Shown: positions 26,177 to 38,224, counted from the first letter of the stretch. The stretch is 43,652 nt of DNA from Deltaproteobacteria bacterium (GCA_019307745.1 JAFDJA010000005.1:1-43652), one strand, 5' to 3'. The notes: generated by a model not told the origin, from the letters alone. Program-made: numbers and translations.

Positions 26177-28129
26177 ATGGGAAAACTTTTATGGGAACCT
26201 AGTGAAGAAAGAATTAAAAATTCGAATATGTATCGATTTATGGGGATTGTTAACGAGAAATACGGGAAAAATTTTTCAAAATATGATGAGCTGTACGAGT
26301 GGTCAGTTAATAGCATTTCTGATTTTTGGGCCACCATGTGGGATTTTGCAGAGATCAAGGCATCACAGCCCTATGAAAAGGTTATTGAAGATGAAAAGCA
26401 GATGCCGGGTGCAAAATGGTTTCCCGGTGCACGTCTCAACTTCGCAGAGAATCTCCTTCGATATCGTGATGACAAGATTGCTCTCATCTTTAAGGGTGAA
26501 GATCACGAGACTGTCAAGATCACATATACCGAACTCTATGATCAGGTTGCCCGTTGTGCCAAGTCTTTAAAAGAAGTTGGTGTCAAGGTGGGTGATCGTG
26601 TCGCAGGGTTTGTACCTAATATGCCTGAAGCAACCGTTGCTATGCTGGCAGCTACCAGCCTGGGCGCCACATGGTCATCATGCTCTCCTGATTTTGGTCT
26701 CAAGGGAGTGATGGACAGGTTTGGTCAGACAAAACCTAAAATACTTTTTACTGCAAATGGCTACTGGTTTAAAGGCAAAGGTATTGATTCTCTTGCAAGG
26801 ATTAATGAAATTCTGGGGAATCTTTCATGCATTGAAAAGGTTGTAGTAATTCCTTACACGGAGACAGATCCGGATATCAGCAGCGTTGAAAATGCGGTGA
26901 ATTATCATGATTTCATCTCCGGTCAAACAGATCTGGAAATAGAATTCGAGCAGCTTCCCTTTAATCATCCGCTTTATATAATGTATACATCAGGCACTAC
27001 AGGGCTCCCCAAGTGCATGGTGCAAAGTATTGGAGGAATTCTCATAAATCAGATGAAGGAGCACCTGCTCCATACCGACCTGAAGCGAGATGATACGATC
27101 TTTTATTTTACCACATGTGGATGGATGATGTGGAACTGGCTGCAATGCGGGCTTTCAGCAGGCGCAGCACTGATGCTGTTTGATGGAAATCCCTTCCATC
27201 CTGATCCCGGAGCACTCTGGAAGATGACTGAAGATGAAGGTGTGACCATTTTTGGTACAAGCGCAGGCTATATCACGGCACTTATCAATGCCGGGGTTAA
27301 ACCAGGGGTAGAATATGATCTCTCCAAGGTCAAGGCTATCCTATCAACAGGATCACCCCTGTCAGAAGAGGGGTTTGAATATGTATACAGAGAGATAAAA
27401 GAGGATATCCAGCTATCCTCCATATCTGGCGGATCTGATATTAATGGTTGTTTTGCCCTTGGTAACCCTATGCTTCCCGTGTATTCCGGGGAACTTCAGT
27501 GCAGAGGGCTTGGCATGAAGATAGCATCTTATGATGAAAACGGAAAGCCTGCTTTAAACAATCAGGGTGAACTGGTTTGTGCCGCACCCTCTCCCCCCAT
27601 GCCAATCTATTTCTGGAATGATCCTGAAAATGTGAGGTATCTGGATGCTTATTTCAGGGATTATCCTGGTATATGGAAACATGGAGATTTTGTTGAGATA
27701 AATGACCATGGTGGATTAGTTATTTATGGGAGGTCTGATGCCACCTTAAATCCCGGAGGCGTCCGGATTGGGACTGCAGAGATCTATCGTCAGGTAGAGA
27801 TGCTGGAAGAGGTTGAGGACAGCTTGGTTGTGGGACAGAACTGGGATAATGACGTCAGGGTCATCCTGTTCGTGAAGATGGCTGAAGGAATGGAGCTTTC
27901 CGAAGATCTGGTCAATGTGATCAAGGCTACTATCCGTTCAAATGCCTCACCAAGACATGTGCCAGCAAAGATCATCGCTGTACCTGCTATCCCATATACC
28001 CTAAATATGAAGAAGGTTGAGCTTGCAGTTAAAAAGGTGATTGAGGGCAAGGAGGTGCTTAACAAGGATGCACTGCTTAATCCTGATGTTCTTGATTTTT
28101 ATACTGACATACCTGAACTCAAGGAGTAA
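26177..28129 (+). CDS. Acetoacetyl-CoA synthetase (acetoacetate-CoA ligase)
   Basis: 650 residues with SD GAGGAGG before the ATG. An AMP-forming acyl-CoA synthetase (ANL family); the N-terminal block (WEPSEERIKNSNMYRFM), WFPGARLNFAENLL and the family-specific FTTCGWMMWNWL support acetoacetate as substrate rather than acetate. It has the phosphate loop YTSGTTGLPK, GTSAGYI, SISGGSDING and the hinge region YGRSDATLNPGGVRIG. The catalytic Lys site reads TLNMKKVELAVKK (Lys612), where many homologues have SGK. The role is activation of acetoacetate for ketone-body or butyrate/PHB-type metabolism. It is monocistronic behind a long leader. The substrate is inferred. Confidence 0.88.
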   Translation: MGKLLWEPSEERIKNSNMYRFMGIVNEKYGKNFSKYDELYEWSVNSISDFWATMWDFAEIKASQPYEKVIEDEKQMPGAKWFPGARLNFAENLLRYRDDKIALIFKGEDHETVKITYTELYDQVARCAKSLKEVGVKVGDRVAGFVPNMPEATVAMLAATSLGATWSSCSPDFGLKGVMDRFGQTKPKILFTANGYWFKGKGIDSLARINEILGNLSCIEKVVVIPYTETDPDISSVENAVNYHDFISGQTDLEIEFEQLPFNHPLYIMYTSGTTGLPKCMVQSIGGILINQMKEHLLHTDLKRDDTIFYFTTCGWMMWNWLQCGLSAGAALMLFDGNPFHPDPGALWKMTEDEGVTIFGTSAGYITALINAGVKPGVEYDLSKVKAILSTGSPLSEEGFEYVYREIKEDIQLSSISGGSDINGCFALGNPMLPVYSGELQCRGLGMKIASYDENGKPALNNQGELVCAAPSPPMPIYFWNDPENVRYLDAYFRDYPGIWKHGDFVEINDHGGLVIYGRSDATLNPGGVRIGTAEIYRQVEMLEEVEDSLVVGQNWDNDVRVILFVKMAEGMELSEDLVNVIKATIRSNASPRHVPAKIIAVPAIPYTLNMKKVELAVKKVIEGKEVLNKDALLNPDVLDFYTDIPELKE

Positions 28130-28133
28130 GCAT

Positions 28134-28185
28134 AGTCCCTGGAAAGATAAAAGTATCACAATCTTGAGGGGACTTTATTTTTTCA
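28134..28185. terminator. Terminator between convergent genes
   Basis: AGTCCC and GGGGACT, with inner AAGAT and ATCTT, pair across a short loop, followed by TTTATTTTTT. It lies after the synthetase and before the convergent recN end. Confidence 0.5.
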
Positions 28186-28330
28186 CAATCGGGGGGAGAA
28201 ACAGGATTTAAGGTCTGGGATGAAAAAAGTCTGAGGATTGAAATTGGAATATGGAAGAGACTGCCTATTGCCTGGTTTTGTCAGAAATGTTTTATTACCA
28301 AAACACAACAGAACTAGGTGACGGCAGAAT

Positions 28331-30028
28331 TTAAGTTTGGCTCAGCATATCTTTTGCATGTGCCATCGCCTGTTTAGAGATTACTTTACCTCCAAGGAGT
28401 CTCGCAATCTCCTGAATCCTTTCGTGGGAAGTAAGCGCTAAGATATCGGTCTGTGTCCTGTTTTCCTTCACCCTCTTTTTTACCAAAAAGTGATATTTGC
28501 CTTTACTCGCGATCTGAGGCAGGTGAGTGATACACAGGATCTGGTGGTATTGGGCAAGAGTTTGGAGCTTCTCTCCCACGACCTCGGCAGTGGCTCCGCT
28601 GATGCCTGCATCAACTTCATCAAATACAACCGTCTCCACAGATTGTTTTCTTGCCAGGATACTTTTGAGGGCAAGCATGATTCTGGAAAGCTCTCCCCCT
28701 GAGGCTATCCTGGAAAGAGCTCTCAACTCCTCTCCCACATTTGGAGAGATCATGAATTCTATTTTGTCAATTCCGTCAGCTGTTATTTTTTTTAAAAGTT
28801 CTTCCTGTTCATTACTGCCTAATGTCTTCTGCTCATCAAACCTGACTTCAAACCGAGTCCCCTCCATATCAAGGAGTGCAAGCTCTTTTTCAACTGAGCT
28901 ATTCAGTATTTCAGCTGAGATTCTCCTTTTTTTTGACAGCTCAATTGCTCTTTTTAGGATTTTATCCTCTGTGCCTTTTAACTCCAGTTCTATCTTCTCT
29001 AATTCTTTTTCCTTCTGGTCCAGATTATCCATCATGCCAGAGAGCCTTTTCTGGAATTTCTGGATATCCTCAAGTGATGGCCCATATTTTCTCTTAAAGT
29101 TATTCAGGAACTGAAGCCTTTCTTCCACATCCTCCAGGCGAACAGGGTCTGCTTCTATGCAATCTTGAAGATCTCGAAGCTCCAATCCGACAGCCTCAAT
29201 CTCTGATGCTGCCGATTCAAGACTTTTTATGATTGGTTCCAGTCTTTTCTCCATGCTGATTCCGTGGTTCAAATCCCGAATACACATCGAAATATCGGAT
29301 AGGGCAGAGGCCTCATTTTCATACAAGGCCTGATAGGTTTTGCTTATTATCTCTCTGATCTGCACGGCATATTTTAGCCTTTTTTTCTCTTCATCAAGGA
29401 GCTTGTCCTCCTGCTCCAGTATTTGGGCAGCATCTATCTCTTGTATCTGGAATTTTGCCAGTTCCTGTTTCTCCCGGCCTTCTTTTATAATCCGACTCAG
29501 CTGTGAGCAACTGCCTTTCAGCGACTCGTATTGGTCAAAGACCTTTGCCAGATCCATGCGCTCGTCAACAAGCACTCCAAAATCGTCCAGCAGAAAAAGG
29601 TGATTTTCCGGCCCCAGCAGTAGCTGATTTGAATGCTGCCCCGAAATGCTGATCAGTGTGCTTCCTAGTCTGGAAAGCATCTGGAGCGTGGCTATACAGC
29701 CGTTTATCAATATTTTATTGCGGCCTTCACGGGATAGGGTCCTTTTGATCAGGAGCTCTCCGTTATCTAAGGGGATCTCCATACCAGAGAGGAGTTCTGA
29801 AAGAGCGGGATTATCCGGTGGATTAAAAAATGCCTCGACCCTTGCCTCATCCGCTCCGGTGCGGATAAGATCGCCAGATGCGCGGCCGCCCAGGATAAGA
29901 TTGACAGCATTGATTATGATAGATTTTCCCGCACCGGTCTCACCGGAAAGGATATTCAATCCTGGCTGGAAATTGATCTCCAGATGGTTGATAATTGCAA
30001 AATTTGAAATAACTAACTGAGCAAGCAT
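28331..30028 (-). CDS. recN: DNA repair protein RecN
   Basis: 565 residues, full length. An SMC-like ATPase: Walker A GETGAGKS (29-36), coiled coils (about 160-370), signature ASGGELSRIMLALK and Walker B VVFDEVDAGISG, then ITHLPQIASKG. It acts in recombinational double-strand-break repair on the nucleoid. It is the last gene of a minus-strand group after the lipoprotein gene (53-bp gap); upstream lie acyP and ligA. No LexA-type site is obvious. Confidence 0.96.
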   Translation of the reverse strand: MLAQLVISNFAIINHLEINFQPGLNILSGETGAGKSIIINAVNLILGGRASGDLIRTGADEARVEAFFNPPDNPALSELLSGMEIPLDNGELLIKRTLSREGRNKILINGCIATLQMLSRLGSTLISISGQHSNQLLLGPENHLFLLDDFGVLVDERMDLAKVFDQYESLKGSCSQLSRIIKEGREKQELAKFQIQEIDAAQILEQEDKLLDEEKKRLKYAVQIREIISKTYQALYENEASALSDISMCIRDLNHGISMEKRLEPIIKSLESAASEIEAVGLELRDLQDCIEADPVRLEDVEERLQFLNNFKRKYGPSLEDIQKFQKRLSGMMDNLDQKEKELEKIELELKGTEDKILKRAIELSKKRRISAEILNSSVEKELALLDMEGTRFEVRFDEQKTLGSNEQEELLKKITADGIDKIEFMISPNVGEELRALSRIASGGELSRIMLALKSILARKQSVETVVFDEVDAGISGATAEVVGEKLQTLAQYHQILCITHLPQIASKGKYHFLVKKRVKENRTQTDILALTSHERIQEIARLLGGKVISKQAMAHAKDMLSQT

Positions 30029-30081
30029 CTATGATATCCATGTTCCTGGGACGGATTTTCATCCCTTAGCTGTGATCTTTC

Positions 30082-31017
30082 CTATTTGTATTTTACGATC
30101 TGGCCAACTTTAAACTGGCTGCCGGTCAATGGAATGGAAATTGAGCTATCCGCCATATTTTTTTCCGTGATGATCTCTCCAATTTTAGGACCGCGGAAAA
30201 AATATTCTTTCCCATCCGCAGAAGTGATAGATTCCCCCATGCCATATACCTCAAATATGCCGCCAGGGATCAAGCCTATGTCCTGACCGCCGTTAATCTC
30301 TATCATGTTGTCATTAACACCGACGATCCTCCCTGTCCAGGGTTTATCCCTTGAAACATCAAGGACTTCAACCGCCTGGTCTTCAAGAATATATGAAGCA
30401 AATTTGAAAAAAAGTCTGTCATCAGGTTTCCATTTGAGCTCCTGATTTTTTTCAACACTCCCTGGTATACGGAACATCTCTGATTCTTGATTGCACATAA
30501 GGATTGTACCACTGACAATATCAAGGACACTTATCGACATGGATATTTCAACATCCATTTTGTATCTTCGAAAAGGCCATATTCCGCGTTTTTTGACTAT
30601 AACATCAAAGGGATTTAAGACCACAGATATCAGCATATCCATACCCATTTCTTCTGCTCTTTCCGCCATATCCGGATCCAGAATCATTCCATATAGGGGA
30701 GAGCTCAATTCCTTAGTGGAAGGGGCATTCCCAGTCTCTTTGCTGATTATCAGGTGTCCTTCTTTTCCCAAATGATATACTGCAGTCGCTGTAATCCATA
30801 CCTTTATTGTATTCCCCACGCCTTCCTGATCAATAAGGGGGGCAATTATTACCCTCTTTTTTAACTCCAGATTTTCGGGATTGGTCTTTCCTGAATCAAA
30901 TTGGTCAGAATCTTTTTGGTTGCCTGTGCCTAAATTGCCACAGCCAAGCGAGTTAAAGGTGAAAAATAACAGAATGGTAAAAAATAGATTGAAAACATGC
31001 CTTTTTCTAAATTTCAT
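30082..31017 (-). CDS. Putative lipoprotein, FlgT/CsgG-like
   Basis: 311 residues. A signal peptide with lipobox LGC (Cys26 in FNSLGCGN) implies lipidation and export. An N-terminal half (KRVIIAPLIDQEG, TATAVYHLGKEGHLIIS, ADMLISVVLNPF-like) resembles CsgG/DUF-type domains that assemble at the outer membrane, and the C-terminal part (about 225-310; GGQDIGLIPGGIFEVYG, FKVGQIVKYK) resembles the FlgT C-terminal fold. The function is unknown; a secretion or envelope-assembly role is inferred. It lies between acyP and recN in one direction. Confidence 0.7.
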   Translation of the reverse strand: MKFRKRHVFNLFFTILLFFTFNSLGCGNLGTGNQKDSDQFDSGKTNPENLELKKRVIIAPLIDQEGVGNTIKVWITATAVYHLGKEGHLIISKETGNAPSTKELSSPLYGMILDPDMAERAEEMGMDMLISVVLNPFDVIVKKRGIWPFRRYKMDVEISMSISVLDIVSGTILMCNQESEMFRIPGSVEKNQELKWKPDDRLFFKFASYILEDQAVEVLDVSRDKPWTGRIVGVNDNMIEINGGQDIGLIPGGIFEVYGMGESITSADGKEYFFRGPKIGEIITEKNMADSSISIPLTGSQFKVGQIVKYK

Positions 31018-31085
31018 ATTGATAAGCCTCTTTGCAAGGAAATAACATATTATTGCAATAAGTTAATTAAAACAATCTGATAAAA

Positions 31086-31364
31086 TTAAAAAACAACTTT
31101 AAACGAATCCAACTCCCCTTTCCAGTCCACCCAAATTTCATCAACCTGATCTACTTTTGCATATGGAGGGCCCTTATGGCACCAGTCAATGAGCTTTTTT
31201 ATACTGTCCTTCGGACCTTCGATCAGGGCTTCCACAGAACCGTCAACCCGGTTCTTCACCCATCCGGAAACTCCCAGTTCAACTGCCTGCTTGCGGGTAG
31301 ATTCTCTGAACCACACACCCTGGACCCTGCCATGAATAACAAGTTTTACGCTCACATTTTCCAT
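31086..31364 (-). CDS. acyP: Acylphosphatase
   Basis: 92 residues, normal length. It hydrolyses acylphosphates. Signature motif GRVQGVWFRESTRKQA, with the catalytic Arg in WFRES, and the catalytic Asn in GWVKNRVDGSVEAL. Fold elements continue to FKVVF at the end. It lies 15 bp after ligA, probably co-transcribed with it, the lipoprotein and recN. The cellular substrate is unclear for the family. Confidence 0.94.
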   Translation of the reverse strand: MENVSVKLVIHGRVQGVWFRESTRKQAVELGVSGWVKNRVDGSVEALIEGPKDSIKKLIDWCHKGPPYAKVDQVDEIWVDWKGELDSFKVVF

Positions 31365-31379
31365 AGTTTCACCTATTAA

Positions 31380-33407
<2,028 letters not shown>

Positions 33408-33595
33408 TTAAAATATATGGTATGTAAGAGTTTATGAAAAATGATATAATTCAAGATAAACGCTGGTCAGTGCCTGGTTCAGATCGCACACCTTAATTTG
33501 CATCAGGAAACTTTATAATGTACCTATCAATCCTGTAATAATTGTCAGGTCAGGAATATGTCAAGATTATAATTTGCTGTTGTCAATTGCACTAT

Positions 33596-33612
33596 CTATT
33601 TTGTCAAAATAG
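33596..33612. repeat. Perfect inverted repeat CTATTTT-GTC-AAAATAG
   Basis: A 7-bp palindromic arm pair with a 3-base centre, about 200 bp upstream of ligA. It is a possible operator or a chance AT-rich palindrome. Confidence 0.3.
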
Positions 33613-33885
33613 AAAACTTATATTAATCAGGGATGTAATGGCAACCCTTAAATCAATGCGAGCCGGAGGATATAGGATTATTATCTGATCAGCATTGAAC
33701 TAAGAGCAGTGATCATCAGCAAGGGGGGGTAGCCGGAAGTCTTTTAAGATGAAAATATTTTAAGATTCAATCCTTTAGTGCAATCAATAATAATGTAGAT
33801 ATTTGATGAAAACTTTAGAGGATTATGGTAAATTACTGCCTGATAATTAGCGGGGATAAACGAATCATTCAAGGTGTATTTTGGC

Positions 33886-33915
33886 TTGACATTTATGGTA
33901 ATAAAAATCTATATT
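33886..33915 (+). promoter_or_regulatory. Promoter of the ffh operon
   Basis: TTGACA (33886-33891) and TATATT (33910-33915) with an 18-bp spacer; start near 33922, about 30 bases before ffh. Confidence 0.6.
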
Positions 33916-33950
33916 ATCCGATTACGATTTTTAATAGAGTCCACTAATCT

Positions 33951-35276
33951 ATGTTCGAAAGCTTATCAGATAAATTAAATCAGACTTTCAAGCAATTGAA
34001 AGGGCATGGAAGATTAAGTGAAAAAAACATTCAAGATGCCCTGAAACAGGTTCGTCTGGCACTGCTTGAGGCTGACGTAAACTATAAGGTTGTTAAGGGT
34101 TTTATTAATAAGATCCGTGAGCGTACTGTCGGCCAGGAGGTCCTTACCAGTCTGACGCCAGGTCAGCAGGTAATCAAAATCGTTAGTGAAGAGCTTACAG
34201 CTCTGATGGGAGAGACTCGGCAGGAGCTGGAGCTCACAGGAAGAACTCCTTTCGGTATCATGTTGGTGGGGCTTCAGGGTTCTGGAAAAACTACCACAGC
34301 TGGAAAGCTGGCCTTGCACCTCAGGAAAATAGGAAGACATCCATACCTGGTACCTGCAGATATTTATAGGCCAGCAGCCATTGACCAGCTGAGCAAGCTG
34401 GGTGCGCAACTTAATTTACCTGTTTATGCGACAGATCCGAGTATGAAGCCCGAGGAAATATGCTGTGACGCCATGTCAAAGGCTGGTATGGCTGGAGCCG
34501 ATGTCCTCATCATGGACACTGCGGGGCGTCTTCACATTGATGAGGATCTTATGTCCGAGCTGGTCAGGATAAAAGAACAGGTTAATCCTACTGAAATCCT
34601 GTTTGTGGCTGATGCAATGACTGGACAGGATGCTGTTACTGTGGCGAAACAGTTCAATCAGCTCCTTGATGTCACGGGCGTTATTCTTACCAAGATGGAA
34701 GGTGATGCCAGGGGTGGCGCAGCCCTTTCCATTAAGGCGGTCACGGACAAGCCGATCAAATTTATCGGTGTAGGGGAAAAGATGGATGCTCTTGAACCCT
34801 TTCATCCGGACAGGATGGCATCCCAAATTCTTGGAATGGGGGACATGCTTTCCCTGATAGAAAAGGCGCAACAGGAGTTTGATGAAAAAGAGGCCATCAA
34901 CCTCGCAAAAAAACTCAAAAAACGGAAATTTGACCTTGAGGATTTCCGGAAACAGCTTCAGCAGGTCAAAAAGCTTGGCTCTATTGAGCAGATCATTGGG
35001 ATGCTTCCAGGAATGGGTCAACTGAAGCAGCTGAAAAAATTAAAGCCAGACGAAAAAGAACTGGTAATGGTTGAAGCCATTATAAACTCCATGACAAAGG
35101 AGGAAAGGGCTAATCATAAGATAATAAATGGAAGCAGGAGAAAGAGGATCGCAAAAGGAAGCGGAACAAAAATCCAGGACGTGAATCGTTTATTGAAAAA
35201 TTTTACACAGACAAAAAAGATGATGCAGGGTTTTATGAATGATGGACATATAGGTATGCCCTCAATGTTTAATTAA
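33951..35276 (+). CDS. ffh: Signal recognition particle protein Ffh
   Basis: 441 residues. The N domain (1-95; SLSDKLNQTFKQLKGHGRLSE) is followed by the G domain with P-loop GLQGSGKT (107-114), DTAGRLH and TKMEGDARGGAALS, then the M domain with the RNA-binding helix-loop (IGMLPGMGQ ... RRKRIAKGSG) and a short Met-containing tail. With 4.5S RNA it targets nascent membrane proteins to FtsY. It is the first gene of a translation/maturation block. The SD is weak. Confidence 0.97.
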   Translation: MFESLSDKLNQTFKQLKGHGRLSEKNIQDALKQVRLALLEADVNYKVVKGFINKIRERTVGQEVLTSLTPGQQVIKIVSEELTALMGETRQELELTGRTPFGIMLVGLQGSGKTTTAGKLALHLRKIGRHPYLVPADIYRPAAIDQLSKLGAQLNLPVYATDPSMKPEEICCDAMSKAGMAGADVLIMDTAGRLHIDEDLMSELVRIKEQVNPTEILFVADAMTGQDAVTVAKQFNQLLDVTGVILTKMEGDARGGAALSIKAVTDKPIKFIGVGEKMDALEPFHPDRMASQILGMGDMLSLIEKAQQEFDEKEAINLAKKLKKRKFDLEDFRKQLQQVKKLGSIEQIIGMLPGMGQLKQLKKLKPDEKELVMVEAIINSMTKEERANHKIINGSRRKRIAKGSGTKIQDVNRLLKNFTQTKKMMQGFMNDGHIGMPSMFN

Positions 35277-35328
35277 TTCTCTTCATTTCTATTTTAACAA
35301 CAGATTACTGTCTATCTTGCTTGGTGGA

Positions 35329-35359
35329 TTGACATATATCATAGATATAAACCTAATTA
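35329..35359 (+). promoter_or_regulatory. Possible internal promoter before rpsP
   Basis: TTGACA (35329-35334) and TAATTA (35354-35359), spacer 19 bp, in the 106-bp ffh-rpsP gap. The spacer is longer than ideal. Confidence 0.35.
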
Positions 35360-35382
35360 TTAGGAGGGGAAGTTAAAGATAA

Positions 35383-35616
35383 ATGGCCGTAAGAATCAGA
35401 CTAACGAGAAAAGGGACCAAAAAGAAGCCTTTCTACCGTTTGGTAGCGGCTGATGCCGAGTCTCCTCGTGATGGAAAATTTCTGGAGATACTCGGAACAT
35501 ATGATCCGATGAAGAATCCTGCAGAGATAAAAATTCACAAGGACAGGGTTGACCACTGGATTGCCAAAGGCGCTGTTGCCACTGAATCAGCAAAGGCAAT
35601 TTTGGACAAGGGATAA
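35383..35616 (+). CDS. rpsP: 30S ribosomal protein S16
   Basis: 77 residues, normal length, with the family start MAVRIRLTRKGTKKKPFYRL and ILGTYDPMKNP. It binds 16S rRNA in the 30S body. The SD GGAGGGG lies 10-13 bases before the ATG. It is followed by khpA, rimM and trmD, the classic order. Confidence 0.97.
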   Translation: MAVRIRLTRKGTKKKPFYRLVAADAESPRDGKFLEILGTYDPMKNPAEIKIHKDRVDHWIAKGAVATESAKAILDKG

Positions 35617-35688
35617 TTGTTGCTTAAGAGTTCTGCCACGATGGTTAAACTGATGCTGTATTGAATTCAAGAACGGAGGATTTCTGTG

Positions 35689-35919
35689 ATGAAGGAATTG
35701 ATTGCTTACATTGCTAAAGCGTTGGTGGACAAACCAGATGAAGTAAGTGTGACAGAAATTGAAGGGGAGCAGACCTCAGTAATCGAATTGAAGGTGGCTA
35801 AAGATGACCTGGGCAAGGTAATTGGCAAGCAAGGGAGAACTGCCCGTGCCATGAGGACCATACTCAGCGCATCCTCCACAAAACTGAACAAGAGATCTGT
35901 CTTGGAGATTATTGAGTAA
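35689..35919 (+). CDS. khpA: KH-domain RNA-binding protein KhpA
   Basis: 76 residues from ATG 35689 with SD GGAGG upstream; a GTG immediately before it (35686) is a possible start. It is a single KH domain: [21 protein letters not shown] carries the GxxG loop (GKQG) for RNA binding, and the end is KRSVLEII. It is an RNA-binding protein linked to ribosome biogenesis and RNA regulation, partner of KhpB in some bacteria. It is between rpsP and rimM as in many genomes. Confidence 0.93.
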   Translation: MKELIAYIAKALVDKPDEVSVTEIEGEQTSVIELKVAKDDLGKVIGKQGRTARAMRTILSASSTKLNKRSVLEIIE

Positions 35920-35921
35920 CT

Positions 35922-36443
35922 TTGAACCGAGTTTCTCCTGAAGAACTGCTCCTGCTAGGGAAGGTTGCACGTCCTCACGGACTGGACGGGCGTCTGAGGA
36001 TTTACTCCTATGCCCAGTCACTGAAATCCTTCCTTGACGCTGGAACTGTTTTCATTAGACCTCTTCATGGGGAGATGGCTGGTTTTAAAATCTTATCTGT
36101 CAGCCCTCATAAAAAAGTCTTTATTATGAAACTTGATGGTTTGGATTCAATAGCGGCTGCTGAGAAATACCGCGGTGCAGATATCTTTATCCGGAAGGAT
36201 ACCCTTAAACGGGATGATGATGAATTTTTTTGGTTTGAGCTGATTGGCCTTGATGTATATCTTGATACAGGCAGGTATATCGGCACGCTGAAAAACATCC
36301 TGCCTACTTTGAGCAATGATATCTATGTGGTTGGGGAGGGAAAGTCAGAGATCCTTATTCCCGCAATACAAGATATTGTTAAAGAGATAGACATAGAAAA
36401 CAGGAAAATGATTGTTTACGAATCGGAGGGGTTGTTTGATTAG
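35922..36443 (+). CDS. rimM: 16S rRNA processing protein RimM
   Basis: 173 residues from TTG 35922, two bases after the khpA stop; no better start exists because the conserved [18 protein letters not shown] follows at once. It has an N-terminal RimM barrel and a C-terminal PRC-barrel domain (about 95-170; [31 protein letters not shown]). It binds S19 and helps 30S maturation. The weak SD and TTG suggest coupling to khpA. Confidence 0.93.
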   Translation: MNRVSPEELLLLGKVARPHGLDGRLRIYSYAQSLKSFLDAGTVFIRPLHGEMAGFKILSVSPHKKVFIMKLDGLDSIAAAEKYRGADIFIRKDTLKRDDDEFFWFELIGLDVYLDTGRYIGTLKNILPTLSNDIYVVGEGKSEILIPAIQDIVKEIDIENRKMIVYESEGLFD

Positions 36444-36445
36444 AT

Positions 36446-37174
36446 ATGCGATTTGATATTCTCACCCTTTTCCCTGAACTGTTTCCCCCTTTTTATAATG
36501 AGAGTATTCTGGGAAGAGCTGTTAAAAAAGGGCTCGTGGATATCAGGTTAACAAACATTCGCTCTTTTGCCCATGGTCGTCACAATGTAACCGATGATCG
36601 CCCATATGGCGGTGGAGACGGCATGGTCATGAAACCAGGGCCAATATTCAGGGCTCTGAACTCAATTGAAAGATTAAACGAAAAAACGCCTGTTATTCTT
36701 CTTACTCCTCAAGGCCGGACATTTGATCAGTCCATTGCCTGGGAGTTGTCAGAACGGGAGCAACTGATACTTGTCTGCGGCCGTTATGAAGGTGTAGACG
36801 AAAGGATCAGGACAGGCTGCATAGACATGGAGCTCTCCATTGGAGACTACGTGCTGAGTGGCGGTGAGCTTGGGGCAATGGTTTTGCTGGATGCTATAAG
36901 CCGCCTTGTTCCGGGCGTGCTCGGAGGAGAGAGATCCAACAAGGAAGACTCCTTTGAAGGTGGTTTACTTGAATATCCTCATTACACGAGGCCAAACATC
37001 TTTGATGGGGAAGGAGTCCCGGAGGTTCTTCTTTCCGGCGATCATGAAAAAATCAGGAAATGGCGCAGGGTTGAATCACTGAAAAGGACCCTGGAAAGAA
37101 GACCAGACCTCCTGAAAAAGGTCCGGCTTACGGACGAAGACAAGGTTTTTTTAAAAGAGATAAAACGGGATTGA
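36446..37174 (+). CDS. trmD: tRNA (guanine37-N1)-methyltransferase
   Basis: 242 residues, normal length; starts two bases after rimM. SPOUT methyltransferase with trefoil knot: [65 protein letters not shown] and YPHYTRP. It methylates G37 of tRNAs to prevent frameshifting. Neighbours rimM and rplS are as usual. Confidence 0.97.
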   Translation: MRFDILTLFPELFPPFYNESILGRAVKKGLVDIRLTNIRSFAHGRHNVTDDRPYGGGDGMVMKPGPIFRALNSIERLNEKTPVILLTPQGRTFDQSIAWELSEREQLILVCGRYEGVDERIRTGCIDMELSIGDYVLSGGELGAMVLLDAISRLVPGVLGGERSNKEDSFEGGLLEYPHYTRPNIFDGEGVPEVLLSGDHEKIRKWRRVESLKRTLERRPDLLKKVRLTDEDKVFLKEIKRD

Positions 37175-37256
37175 CAAGGTTTCAGGGTTTCCTGGCCAGG
37201 GATTTTATTTATACGGCTAACCGGGACAATCAGGGAAAGGTGGTCAGAGTTGTTCT

Positions 37257-37820
37257 ATGAGGCTATATATCGGGCTTCTTCATTATCCCGTCTACAATAA
37301 GAATGATCAGAAGATAACCTCGGCAATAACTAATGTAGACCTTCATGATTTATCCAGGTTGTCCAGGACATACGGTGTAAAAAGTTTTTTTGTCATAACC
37401 CCATTGAAAAAGCAGCAACGTTTTGCTGAACGTATTATAGCTCACTGGGTTGCAGGGTATGGAGCGAACTATAACTACCTGAGAAAAGAGGCAATTGAAC
37501 TAATAAGGATTACTCCCTCACTTGATAGTTCCGTGAAGGAGATACGAAAAATAGAGGGTGAAGATCCCCTGATTATTGCAACCTGCGCATCAGAACACCT
37601 GGAAAGGTCCATAAGCTATTCTAGCATGAAAAAGGTTCTGGGTTCTGACAGGGCTGTATTTCTCATATTCGGAACAGCATGGGGACTGCACAATGAGATA
37701 ATAAATAGGGCTGATTTCATACTTGAGCCTGTTAAAGGGAACAATGATTATAATCATCTGTCTGTAAGAACTGCGGCTGGAATAATTCTGGATCGACTCT
37801 CAGGCGGATATCAGCAATAA
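37257..37820 (+). CDS. SAM-dependent RNA methyltransferase (SPOUT, Methyltrn_RNA_4 family)
   Basis: 187 residues. It begins MRLYIGLLHYPVYNKNDQKI and has FVITPLKKQQ, WVAGYGANYN, IIATCASEH and the C-terminal knot region FLIFGTAWGLHNEI plus NDYNHLSVRTAAGIILDRL. It belongs to the TrmD-linked SPOUT family found between trmD and rplS in deltaproteobacteria and some other anaerobes. The RNA substrate is unknown. Confidence 0.88.
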   Translation: MRLYIGLLHYPVYNKNDQKITSAITNVDLHDLSRLSRTYGVKSFFVITPLKKQQRFAERIIAHWVAGYGANYNYLRKEAIELIRITPSLDSSVKEIRKIEGEDPLIIATCASEHLERSISYSSMKKVLGSDRAVFLIFGTAWGLHNEIINRADFILEPVKGNNDYNHLSVRTAAGIILDRLSGGYQQ

Positions 37821-37861
37821 ATTTATAAATATAGCTTAAGGCTATTGATTGAGGAGGAGCT

Positions 37862-38206
37862 ATGAACTCGTTAGAGCAATTTGAAGCAGAACAGATGAGG
37901 ACAGATATCCCTGATTTTAAAACAGGAGATACTATAAAGGTGCATGTCCGTATCAGAGAAGGGGAAAAAGAGCGTATCCAGGTATTTGAGGGCTTTGTTA
38001 TCCGAAGGAGAAAAGGGACAACCAGCGCAACCTTTACTGTACGTAAGGTTTCCTATGGAACCGGAGTAGAGAGAATTTTTCCCATTCACTCGCCTTTAAT
38101 CGACAAAATCGAGATTATCGCAAGAGGTAAAGTGAGAAGAGGAAGACTTTATTACATGCGCAATCTTAGAGGTAAGGCCGCACGTATTAAAGAAAAAAGA
38201 ACCTAA
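37862..38206 (+). CDS. rplS: 50S ribosomal protein L19
   Basis: 114 residues with strong SD GGAGGAG before ATG 37862. It has the family blocks [31 protein letters not shown] and [18 protein letters not shown], and ends [12 protein letters not shown]. It lies at the 30S-50S interface. Part of the ffh-rpsP-rimM-trmD operon. Confidence 0.97.
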   Translation: MNSLEQFEAEQMRTDIPDFKTGDTIKVHVRIREGEKERIQVFEGFVIRRRKGTTSATFTVRKVSYGTGVERIFPIHSPLIDKIEIIARGKVRRGRLYYMRNLRGKAARIKEKRT

Positions 38207-38224
38207 ATTTTAGAATAGACAGTA

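Noticed and set aside
30082-31017. Flagellar FlgT identity for the lipoprotein
   Set aside because: Only the C-terminal end is similar, it has a lipobox, and no flagellar genes are nearby.
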